This document shows, piece by piece, positions 6,751 through 12,437 of a stretch of 19,717 nucleotides of DNA. The notes beneath the pieces were generated by a model. That model saw only the letters and a list, made by a program, of their open reading frames with translations. It made no database searches and had not been told where the DNA came from. A program made the position numbers and the translations under genes. Source of the DNA: DASXAQ01 sp036406615 (GTDB lineage: Bacteria; Actinomycetota; UBA4738); NCBI GenBank assembly GCA_036406615.1, contig DASXAQ010000099.1, forward strand, positions 1 to 19,717, written 5' to 3'. Positions within the stretch are counted from its first letter, which is position 1, and every line of letters begins with the position of its first letter.

Positions 6751-6786
6751 CGCCGTCGGCAACGACGGTGGATCTCGCTCGAGATC
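6751..6786 (+). terminator. Two tandem hairpins after the diguanylate cyclase
   Basis: The first hairpin is CCGTCG-GCAA-CGACGG (6753-6768), closed by a GNRA tetraloop. The second is GATCTCG-CT-CGAGATC (6771-6786), a 16-base inverted repeat. They start eight bases after the cyclase stop. No U-tract follows. They most likely terminate or stabilise the cyclase message, although a role in the leader of the next gene (start at 6848) is possible. Confidence 0.45.
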
Positions 6787-6847
6787 GGGCACACCGGCCT
6801 CCCGCGCCCGGGCGTTCCGCTCCATGACGATGAGACGGAGGTCGAGC

Positions 6848-7114
6848 ATGTCGATGAGCGAGACGCAGTTCGAGGCGCGCCGGTATCGCACGGCGGCGAT
6901 CATCGTGGGGATCATCGGGATCCTGGCCCTGCTTGCCGGGATCGCCTATCTGGTGGTGCCGATCAGCAGCCTGCCGCATATCCACCTGGTTGGCTGGCTG
7001 CCGAACGCGACGGGCCACCATTCGAAGCGCGGCATTGCGGGCCTGATCCTCGGCGTGATCCTGCTGGGCGTTGCGGCGTGGTGCTGGGTTCGCGCCGGCC
7101 GGCTCGAGTACTGA
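6848..7114 (+). CDS. Small protein with two membrane segments, function unknown
   Basis: I do not recognise this 88-residue protein. It has a short charged N-terminus (SETQFEARRYR), a membrane segment at about 15-38, a loop of about 24 residues with several His (LPHIHLVGWLPNATGHHSKR), a second membrane segment at about 62-80 and a short basic tail. The start at 6848 is set by GGAGGT at 6837-6842. The topology and the two hydrophobic Gly/Ile-rich helices resemble small DUF-type membrane proteins of actinobacteria. Its TGA and the stop of the convergent LmeA-like gene together form TGATCA (7112-7117), leaving no space between the genes. Confidence 0.7.
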   Translation: MSMSETQFEARRYRTAAIIVGIIGILALLAGIAYLVVPISSLPHIHLVGWLPNATGHHSKRGIAGLILGVILLGVAAWCWVRAGRLEY

Positions 7115-7762
7115 TCAGCCGTTCACGACGAAGCTCGGCCGGTCCAGCCGAAACGAGATGACGGCCGTGCCGTCGCGCACCACCACGCCCGTGTAGCGCA
7201 CGCCGTCCATGACGGCGGGAAGCTCGAACGACAGCGAGGGCGTGATGGACTCCGGCAGCGACACGTCGGGGCGAAGCTCCAGCCGGTTCCCCTCCAACGT
7301 CGGGACGACCGGGATCTCCCCGACGATCGGCAGCGTGACCAGGACGCGCCCGCCCTGAAGCCGGACGGGAAGGTTCACGCCACGGTCCTTCAGCAACGCC
7401 GCGACGGCGGCTTCGTCCATCGTGGCCGTTCCCTGGCCCGAGGCCGCGCGGATGACGGCCCGATGGCCGGCGACGACCGCGAACGGCGGGAACGTGACGT
7501 CGGTGAGCGTGGCGTGGACGCGGTCGAACGTCACGCCGCCGGCGCTCAGGTCCGTCCCGTCGATCGTCGCGCTCGGGATGTTGCCGGTCGCCGCGTGCCA
7601 CAGGAAGGGTTCGCCGCCGAGCGACACGCTCGGATTCCCGGACAGCGACAGCGTCGTCGCGAGCTCGCGGCTCACCGTCCGTTCGGCCAGGGCGCGCGCG
7701 GCGAAGTTGGCGGCCACCAGGACCGCCAGGATGACGCCGAGGATGATCAGCAGGCGCTTCAC
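7115..7762 (-). CDS. DUF2993/LmeA-like exported or membrane-anchored protein
   Basis: The protein has 215 residues. An uncleaved or cleavable hydrophobic N-terminus (residues 4-26, LLIILGVILAVLVAANFAARALA) is followed by 'ERTVSRELATTLSLSGNPSVSLGGEPFLWHAATGNIPSATIDGTDL'. That is the pattern of DUF2993 proteins, such as mycobacterial LmeA and related lipid-binding proteins of the outer leaflet. The rest is beta-rich with alternating hydrophobics, as expected for a tubular lipid-binding fold. LmeA affects lipomannan maturation in mycobacteria; whether this one does so is unknown. The start is GTG at 7762, with GAAGGTGAG upstream. It is divergent from the small exported protein at 7867. Confidence 0.75.
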   Translation of the reverse strand: MKRLLIILGVILAVLVAANFAARALAERTVSRELATTLSLSGNPSVSLGGEPFLWHAATGNIPSATIDGTDLSAGGVTFDRVHATLTDVTFPPFAVVAGHRAVIRAASGQGTATMDEAAVAALLKDRGVNLPVRLQGGRVLVTLPIVGEIPVVPTLEGNRLELRPDVSLPESITPSLSFELPAVMDGVRYTGVVVRDGTAVISFRLDRPSFVVNG

Positions 7763-7860
7763 CCACTCACCTTCTCACCGTGCGCCGATGGGAAGTTCCG
7801 CCCGGGCTCTCACGTGTTTCACAGGTTCGGCGGGTCCACTCGGGGGCGTCGAGTCGACGA

Positions 7861-7883
7861 AGGGAGGTGATCCGACTGATCAC
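7861..7883 (+). promoter_or_regulatory. Extended Shine-Dalgarno inside a small hairpin
   Basis: GGAGGTGATCC (7863-7873) matches the anti-SD end of 16S rRNA over about eleven bases, far more than usual. Its second half is part of the inverted repeat GTGATC-CGACT-GATCAC (7867-7883), so base pairing could hide the site. The SD overlaps the GTG at 7867 but lies eight bases before an in-frame CTG at 7876. That makes the CTG a real alternative start. Confidence 0.45.
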
Positions 7884-8097
7884 GGTCGCACGTCGCGTCC
7901 TCGTGTCGCTCGGCGCGGCCGGTGCCATTGCCCTCGGGGCATTCGGGGTCAGCCACGCCCTCGCGGCGGGCTCGTCGTCCCCGTCACCCACCGCCCGCCC
8001 CACGGCGTCGGGGACGCATCACAACTGCCCGCACATGAACGGGGGGCAGGGCTCCGGCTCCACCGCCACGACGGCCGCAACGGCACAGGCCTACTAG
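7867..8097 (+). CDS. Small exported protein with His/Cys-rich tail, function unknown
   Basis: The frame is open from 7780, but the credible starts are GTG at 7867 (76 residues) or CTG at 7876. Both give a signal peptide: basic ITVARR, hydrophobic VLVSLGAAGAIALGAFG, then SHALA. The mature part is about 40 residues, Ser/Thr/Pro/Gly-rich, with one distinctive motif, GTHHNCPHMNGG. The cluster of three His, one Cys and one Met could bind copper or another metal, but this is inference. No domain is recognised. A 15-bp terminator follows immediately, so it is transcribed as a short unit. Secreted or surface location is likely. Confidence 0.6.
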   Translation: MIRLITVARRVLVSLGAAGAIALGAFGVSHALAAGSSSPSPTARPTASGTHHNCPHMNGGQGSGSTATTAATAQAY

Positions 8098-8113
8098 GCA
8101 CCCATGGTGCCGG

Positions 8114-8150
8114 CGTGCGCCCGGGGCGGTTGGCTCGCCCCGGGCGCACG
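8114..8150. terminator. Perfect 15-bp GC hairpin between convergent genes
   Basis: CGTGCGCCCGGGGCG (8114-8128) pairs perfectly with CGCCCCGGGCGCACG (8136-8150) around the seven-base loop GTTGGCT. On the plus strand TTCGTCC follows. It lies 16 bases after the small exported protein and 11 bases after the stop of the kelch-GH5 gene on the other strand, so it likely works for both. Confidence 0.8.
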
Positions 8151-8161
8151 TTCGTCCGGCC

Positions 8162-10414
8162 TCAGCCCGGCGCCGCGATCGCGGCCAGCACCATCGGCTG
8201 CCAGGACTGCCCGACGAAACCGAACGGGCCGTTGTCGACGGTCCAGGACAGGCCCAGGTAATTCGCCGCGGCCGTGACCGATCCCCAGTACGTGTTGACC
8301 CCGAGGTCGATGAACCGGGTGCCGATCTCGCCCACCCACACCGGGATGCCGTCCGCGGCGAGCACGCCCGACTCGCGGTCGCGCAGGTAGCGGATCGCCT
8401 CCAGCGTGGAGCCCAGGTACGAGAAGTTCCCCGAGGACGTCCCGGTCGCGACGTGCTCGTACAGGTTGCCGAGCGCCTCGCCGTAGGTCTGGCCGTTCGG
8501 ATTGATGAGGTCCAACCCGACGCCCCAGCGCGCGCCGAAGTACTCGTGCAGGTCGAACGCCACGTTGCCCATCGCGGCCCACCCGGACAGGTCGGCCTGG
8601 CGGAGCCCGGGCCCGTAGTCCTCGCGGGTCGTGAAGAAGATGACGTGCGTCGGGTCGAAGGGGCGGATCGCCGTCTGGGCGATCTGCAACTCACCGTCCA
8701 GGATCAGCTGCGTCGTCGAGTGCGCGTTGGGCAGCGTGCCCGGCTGGGGCTCGTTCATCACCTCGTAGCCGGCGATGCCCGGCGACGAGGCGTAGCGCTG
8801 CACCAGGAACGTCCACATCTGCTCGTAGAACGATGTGCGCAGGCTGTCCGTCCAGAAGTCGGCCTGCGCCTGCGCCTTGCCCTGCGGCGTGTGCGGGTAG
8901 TTGATCCCCGTGGAGTCGTACGGGGCGGTGTAGGACCACTCGGGTCCCTGCCCGAAGAAGCCGCACTGGTTCGGGTCGCACCCGTGGATGTCGAGCACCA
9001 CGTACAGCCCTGCCTGGTGGGCGTTGCTCAGGTACGTGTCGAGGCTGCTGAGGTACGTCGTGGACCAGTGATGCGTCCACGTGCCGTCGCCATTCGACGT
9101 CGGGGCGGTCGGCTCCAGCTGCGCCCATCGCACGCGCAGGCGCACCAGGTTCATGCCGAACGACGCCAGCTGCTGAACCTCGCTCTTCGGCGAGTTGCTG
9201 GTGTCGTTGGCGCCCTTGAGGATGACCGGGTTGCCGTCCAGCCAGAACTGCCCGTCGTGCGCCGACAGCGTGCCGTTCGACGGACCCGACGGAGGGACGT
9301 ACGGCTGCGTGGACGGCGGCGGCAGCGTCGGCGGCGCCGACGGGGCAACCGGCGCGGCGGGGGTGGGCGGCGTCCCGGCGAAGAACCACGTGTCGGTGAA
9401 CCCGGCCTTGCCGTTCTGGTTCGTCATGATGCCGGCGAACAACATCAGCGCGTTCGCGTCGGGGTTCCACAGCAGGTCGCCATCGACGCGGTTGCTCGGC
9501 CACCCCGTCTTGCCGGTCTTGATGTTCGTCCACGCGCCGCCGACCAGAACCCACATGTGCCGGCTTCCCAGGTACCCCATGCCGCCAAAGACGGTCACGC
9601 CCCCGAGCTGCGGGTCGTACGCCATGCGGAACCGGTCCCGCGGCCCCATCGTGGAGGGCTCGTCGGGCCCCTGCGTCCACGTCGCGCCGTCGAAGAACCA
9701 CGTGTCGAAGCCGCCGTCGCCGCCGGTGATGACGATGTGGTTCTGCACGGGGTCGTACGCCATGCCGAAGAAGGACCGCGGCATGACGGCCGACGGCGTC
9801 GGCGGCCCCTGCGACCACGAGTTCGTCGCGCCGTCGTACAGCCACGTGTCCGAGTAGGGGAGCGCGCCCGACCCGCCGAACAGGACGATCGTGCCGAGCG
9901 CATCGTCGTAGGCCATCTCGGCGCCCGTGCGGCCGTCCATCGCGGGCGGCGCGGCCGGCCCCGGCGTCCACTGCGTGCCGTCGAACAGCCACGTCTGGTT
10001 GCTCGGCGGCCACGAGCCGTCCGAGCCGCCGAACATGACGATGCGCTGGCTGACGGGGTCATACGCCATGGCCCCGCCGCCGCGCGGGGTGAGCCCCGCC
10101 GGAGCGTTGGGCCCTCGAGACCACGTCCCGGACCGGTAGACCCACGTCTGGTTGCTCCACGACTCGGTGGTCTGTTTCGGCGAGCCGCCGAACAGGACGA
10201 CCTCGTGCAGCGGCGGGTAGTAGGCATAGGCCACGTCCCAGTGGGTGACGTAGCTGCCCGGCAGACTCGCCCCCTGGGTCCACGTGGCGGCGGCGCGGGC
10301 GGCGACGGGGGGCAGGACCACGACCGCCGCCGCCGCGAGCGCAAAGGCGGTGCCGGTCCGCCAGGCCCGGAGCCACGGGCTTCGGGACGGGCGCGTACGC
10401 GTCCGCGTTGGCAT
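8162..10414 (-). CDS. Secreted kelch-propeller / glycoside hydrolase family 5 fusion
   Basis: The 750-residue protein has three parts. After a signal peptide (about 1-42, ending AARA) come roughly six kelch-type repeats (about 45-345, e.g. 'MAYDP..QRIVMFGG......TWLFDG..WT'). A Pro/Ala-rich linker (about 348-378) leads to a GH5 cellulase-superfamily domain (about 383-750). In that domain I see ILKGAN, NLVRLRVRW, VVLDIHG (His477), YEVMNEP with acid/base Glu555, FDLHEY (His623, Tyr625) and VWVGEIGT with nucleophile Glu696. All expected catalytic residues are present. It should hydrolyse a beta-linked polysaccharide outside the cell; the substrate is unknown. The start at 10414 is preferred because the GGGGGA run is eight bases upstream; an ATG at 10423 is too close to it. 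A candidate promoter lies at 10475-10504. Confidence 0.88.
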   Translation of the reverse strand: MPTRTRTRPSRSPWLRAWRTGTAFALAAAAVVVLPPVAARAAATWTQGASLPGSYVTHWDVAYAYYPPLHEVVLFGGSPKQTTESWSNQTWVYRSGTWSRGPNAPAGLTPRGGGAMAYDPVSQRIVMFGGSDGSWPPSNQTWLFDGTQWTPGPAAPPAMDGRTGAEMAYDDALGTIVLFGGSGALPYSDTWLYDGATNSWSQGPPTPSAVMPRSFFGMAYDPVQNHIVITGGDGGFDTWFFDGATWTQGPDEPSTMGPRDRFRMAYDPQLGGVTVFGGMGYLGSRHMWVLVGGAWTNIKTGKTGWPSNRVDGDLLWNPDANALMLFAGIMTNQNGKAGFTDTWFFAGTPPTPAAPVAPSAPPTLPPPSTQPYVPPSGPSNGTLSAHDGQFWLDGNPVILKGANDTSNSPKSEVQQLASFGMNLVRLRVRWAQLEPTAPTSNGDGTWTHHWSTTYLSSLDTYLSNAHQAGLYVVLDIHGCDPNQCGFFGQGPEWSYTAPYDSTGINYPHTPQGKAQAQADFWTDSLRTSFYEQMWTFLVQRYASSPGIAGYEVMNEPQPGTLPNAHSTTQLILDGELQIAQTAIRPFDPTHVIFFTTREDYGPGLRQADLSGWAAMGNVAFDLHEYFGARWGVGLDLINPNGQTYGEALGNLYEHVATGTSSGNFSYLGSTLEAIRYLRDRESGVLAADGIPVWVGEIGTRFIDLGVNTYWGSVTAAANYLGLSWTVDNGPFGFVGQSWQPMVLAAIAAPG

Positions 10415-10431
10415 TCGAACCATCCCCCAAC

Positions 10432-10459
10432 CAATCCGGTCAATCCGGGGCAAATCGGG
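10432..10459. repeat. Three short direct repeats in the kelch-GH5 leader
   Basis: CAATCCGGT, CAATCCGGGG and the diverged CAAATCGGG follow each other head to tail at a period of about 9-10 bp. They lie 18-45 bases upstream of the kelch-GH5 start and downstream of its candidate promoter. They could be an operator for a regulator that binds on one face of the helix, or an accident of base composition. Confidence 0.35.
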
Positions 10460-10474
10460 ATCGCCAGGTGGGGA

Positions 10475-10504
10475 AGGGTACCCGAGTTCGCGCCCGTCGG
10501 TCAA
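10475..10504 (-). promoter_or_regulatory. Sigma70-type promoter TTGACC-N18-TACCCT for kelch-GH5
   Basis: On the minus strand TTGACC (10504-10499) and TACCCT (10480-10475) are separated by 18 bp. Transcription would start near 10468, giving a leader of about 54 nt to the ATG at 10414. The leader contains the CAATCCGG-type repeats. The spacing equals that of the promoter at 254-283. Confidence 0.5.
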
Positions 10505-10513
10505 CGAAAGGGC

Positions 10514-10531
10514 CCCCGCAGCGTAGCGGGG
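10514..10531 (-). terminator. Hairpin with short T-run after the PPOX gene
   Basis: Read on the minus strand, CCCCGC-TACGCT-GCGGGG forms six GC-rich pairs, and GGCCCTTTCGTT follows. It lies 35 bases after the stop of the split-barrel gene and just upstream of the kelch-GH5 promoter, so it probably insulates the two units. Confidence 0.5.
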
Positions 10532-10565
10532 CGTTGGGGGTTACGGGCGGCCGACCTGTGCGGAT

Positions 10566-11657
10566 CTAATGAGAAGCCGCGTCGGGCGGCCGCACGTGGG
10601 GCACGCCCTGGCCGCGCCGCGCCGCCTCGCCCTTGATCCGCGGTGACACGCGGCGGCTCGCGGTCCACCTCGCGAGGGGGCGTCGCCGTCGCGATCCCTG
10701 GGGACGGAAGTCGCCCAGGAGCCAGTCGACGGTGAAACGAACGCCGCCGCCGCCACGGCGAGGACGCTCCAGGTGCCCGACGAAGACCGCGCTCTCGTGC
10801 GGCGCGGCCCGGTCGTAGCGCGCGTGGAAGGTGAGCGACCCGTTGCCGGCGAGCGGTCCTTCGATGCCCGCAGGCAGGTCGAGCACGAAGCCGGCCCCGT
10901 CCAGGCGGGCATCGTCGGTGCGGATCAGCGTCGGAAACCCGTCCTGGCCGATCACCGTCAGGACCGGGCGGCCGAACTGTTCGACGGCGACGGCCGCGCG
11001 TTCACGCCAGCGCGTCGGCCGTTCCTGCCACGGCTTCGGATTGGGCCCGACCGGCGCCGGGTCCGATGGCGGTGCGGTCGTCCCGGCCGGCGCGCGCCAC
11101 GAATGCGGGGCTTCGTCCGTTCGGCCCTGCGGCCACCACTGGATGCGAAGCGGCGTCACGCGCACCCAGATGCGGATCCAATACCACCCCCGGCGTCGCT
11201 GCGCGAGCCCCGAGACGCCGGACCAGGCCTCGGGCAGCTTGGCGATGGTGCGCTGCACATACAGGTCGGTGTTCGCCTGCAGGTCGGCGTCGCGGACGCT
11301 CGCCAGCCCCTGCACCAGGACCATGGGGGGGCGATCCAGGCCGGACCCCACATCGTCGGAGAACAGGATCGCGACCTTCGGATTGCGACGGGCGCGTTCC
11401 GCCTTCGACGGGTACGTGAGCCCCGTGGACACCTCGATGGCTTCGCCGTCCTCCGATGGGAAGGGCGTGAGCGGCCAGGTGATCGGACGGCCGGTGCGCG
11501 AGATCGACGCGAACTCGCACGTGAGCGTGCGGTCGAACACGGGCAGCAGCTCCTGCGGCCAGCCGGCCGGGTTCGCCGCGAGCTGCGGCGTCACCGCCGA
11601 ACCGGCCTCACCCGCAGTCCCCGCGGGCTCGGGCCCGAAGGTGGACGGTCCCTCCAC
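10566..11657 (-). CDS. Tandem PPOX/F420-type split-barrel protein
   Basis: The 363-residue protein appears to contain two split beta-barrels of the pyridoxamine-phosphate-oxidase / F420-binding class. The first (about 30-175) has 'FASISRTGRPITWPLTPFPSEDGEAIEVSTG' and 'KAERARRNPKVAILFSD'. The second (about 222-318) has 'GRPVLTVIGQDGFPTLIRTD' and 'SLTFHARYDRAAPHESAVFVGHL'. A Pro-rich linker with conserved Trp joins them, and an Arg-rich tail follows. Such proteins bind FMN, F420 or haem-type cofactors; the cofactor and substrate cannot be read here. The start is GTG at 11657. There is no SD, but a TAGTCT -10 lies nine bases upstream, consistent with a leaderless message. An in-frame GTG about 66 bases downstream is an alternative. 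It is divergent from tadA. Confidence 0.7.
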   Translation of the reverse strand: MEGPSTFGPEPAGTAGEAGSAVTPQLAANPAGWPQELLPVFDRTLTCEFASISRTGRPITWPLTPFPSEDGEAIEVSTGLTYPSKAERARRNPKVAILFSDDVGSGLDRPPMVLVQGLASVRDADLQANTDLYVQRTIAKLPEAWSGVSGLAQRRRGWYWIRIWVRVTPLRIQWWPQGRTDEAPHSWRAPAGTTAPPSDPAPVGPNPKPWQERPTRWRERAAVAVEQFGRPVLTVIGQDGFPTLIRTDDARLDGAGFVLDLPAGIEGPLAGNGSLTFHARYDRAAPHESAVFVGHLERPRRGGGGVRFTVDWLLGDFRPQGSRRRRPLARWTASRRVSPRIKGEAARRGQGVPHVRPPDAASH

Positions 11658-11666
11658 GTCACGGCC

Positions 11667-11672
11667 AGACTA
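11667..11672. promoter_or_regulatory. Overlapping -10 elements between PPOX gene and tadA
   Basis: Only 21 bp separate the two divergent start codons. On the minus strand, TAGTCT (TANNNT) lies nine bases before the PPOX GTG. On the plus strand, the overlapping CAGACT (11666-11671) ends seven bases before the tadA GTG. Neither gene has an SD. The geometry fits two leaderless transcripts firing from one shared element. The plus-strand hexamer is the weaker match. Confidence 0.35.
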
Positions 11673-11678
11673 GCGGCC

Positions 11679-12134
11679 GTGGCGGGGCTTGCCGATGTCG
11701 ACCTGATGCGAATCGCGCTGGAGCGCGCGGCCGCGTGCGAATCGTCGGGGGACGTGCCCGTCGGCGCGGTGGTCGCCCGCGGAGACGAGGTGCTTGCCGT
11801 GGCGGGCAACGAACGCGAGCGCGCGCACGATCCAACGGCCCACGCGGAGATCCTGGCGCTGCGGGAGGCCTCGGACCGGGTCGGGTCGTGGCGCCTGGAC
11901 GGGTGCGCGATGTTCGTCACGCTGGAACCGTGCGCGATGTGCGCCGGCGCGCTGGTGCTCGCCCGACTCGAGCGGCTGGTCTACGCGTCGGCCGACCCCA
12001 AGGCCGGGTTCGCCGGCTCGCTCGGCGACCTCACCCGCGATCCGCGCCTCAACCACCGTCTGCGGGTCGAGTCGGGGGTGCTCGCGGAGGAGTCCTCGGC
12101 GCTGCTCAAGGCGTTCTTCCTGGGGCGCCGCTGA
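11679..12134 (+). CDS. tadA: tRNA-specific adenosine deaminase TadA
   Basis: TadA converts the wobble adenosine of tRNA-Arg(ACG) to inosine. The 151-residue protein has the full zinc-deaminase signature. His55-Ala-Glu57 (TAHAEILALREA) supplies one zinc ligand and the proton-shuttling Glu; Pro84-Cys85-Ala-Met-Cys88 supplies the two Cys ligands. 'GDVPVGAVVARGDEVLAVAGNERE' and 'DPKAGFAGSLGDLTRDPRLNHRLRVESGVLAEES' are typical TadA segments. The frame is open far upstream, but that stretch is antisense to the PPOX gene. The GTG at 11679 gives the normal length and places MRIALERA at the usual N-terminal helix. The next ATG, at 11706, would trim it. No SD is seen. Two tRNA-Ser genes follow at once. 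Confidence 0.92.
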   Translation: MAGLADVDLMRIALERAAACESSGDVPVGAVVARGDEVLAVAGNERERAHDPTAHAEILALREASDRVGSWRLDGCAMFVTLEPCAMCAGALVLARLERLVYASADPKAGFAGSLGDLTRDPRLNHRLRVESGVLAEESSALLKAFFLGRR

Positions 12135-12149
12135 GGGACGGGACGCGTC

Positions 12150-12155
12150 TAGACT
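12150..12155 (+). promoter_or_regulatory. -10 element TAGACT for the first tRNA-Ser
   Basis: TAGACT matches TANNNT and ends nine bases before the mature tRNA 5' end, a common distance for a short 5' leader. No clear -35 is visible, since the region overlaps the end of tadA. Confidence 0.4.
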
Positions 12156-12164
12156 TTGTGCCCT

Positions 12165-12251
12165 GGCAGGATGGCCGAGCGGACGAAGGCGCACGCCTCG
12201 AAAGCGTGTGAGGGTGAAAGTCCTCCCTGGGTTCAAATCCCAGTCCTGCCG
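12165..12251 (+). tRNA. tRNA-Ser (anticodon CGA)
   Basis: The acceptor strand GGCAGGA (12165-12171) pairs with TCCTGCC (12244-12250), and the discriminator is G. The anticodon stem CACGC/GCGTG encloses CT-CGA-AA, with the anticodon at 12199-12201. The T arm is CTGGG-TTCAAAT-CCCAG. A long variable arm (GAGG...CCTC) confirms a class II tRNA, and with CGA it reads UCG. CCA is not encoded in full. Confidence 0.96.
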
Positions 12252-12290
12252 CAACCGGCGTTCATCGCGTCGAGGCTCCCCCCGGCTGCC

Positions 12291-12296
12291 TACAAT
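12291..12296 (+). promoter_or_regulatory. -10 element TACAAT for the second tRNA-Ser
   Basis: TACAAT differs from the TATAAT consensus by one base and ends seven bases before the second tRNA. This suggests the second tRNA has its own promoter rather than being cut only from a dicistronic transcript. No good -35 is seen. Confidence 0.45.
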
Positions 12297-12303
12297 CGCC
12301 GGC

Positions 12304-12390
12304 GGAGGGATGCCCGAGCGGACGAAGGGGCACGCCTGGAGAGCGTGTAGGCGGGTAACCGTCTCCGGGGTTCAAATCCCCGTCCCTCCG
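12304..12390 (+). tRNA. tRNA-Ser (anticodon GGA)
   Basis: GGAGGGA (12304-12310) pairs with TCCCTCC (12383-12389), and the discriminator is G. The anticodon stem CACGC/GCGTG encloses CT-GGA-GA, with the anticodon at 12338-12340. The T arm is CGGGG-TTCAAAT-CCCCG, with a long variable arm. It reads UCC and UCU. D arm and anticodon stem are almost identical to the first tRNA-Ser, and both are 87 nt, so the pair probably arose by tandem duplication. Confidence 0.96.
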
Positions 12391-12437
12391 CAACGAGATG
12401 GGCGCCTCGCCCTCCGCACTCGCGATCGAGGGCCTGG

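Noticed and set aside
6751..6786. c-di-GMP riboswitch after the diguanylate cyclase
   Set aside because: A GCAA loop is present, but the conserved GEMM core and the tetraloop receptor arrangement are not visible.
8453..10636. 727-codon open frame antisense to the kelch-GH5 gene
   Set aside because: It is a high-GC shadow frame: its product is Arg/Val/Gly-rich with no domain, while the opposite strand encodes a complete GH5 enzyme with catalytic motifs.
10773..11678. N-terminal extension of tadA by about 300 codons
   Set aside because: The extension is antisense to the PPOX gene and matches no family; TadA is normally about 150 residues, which the GTG at 11679 gives.
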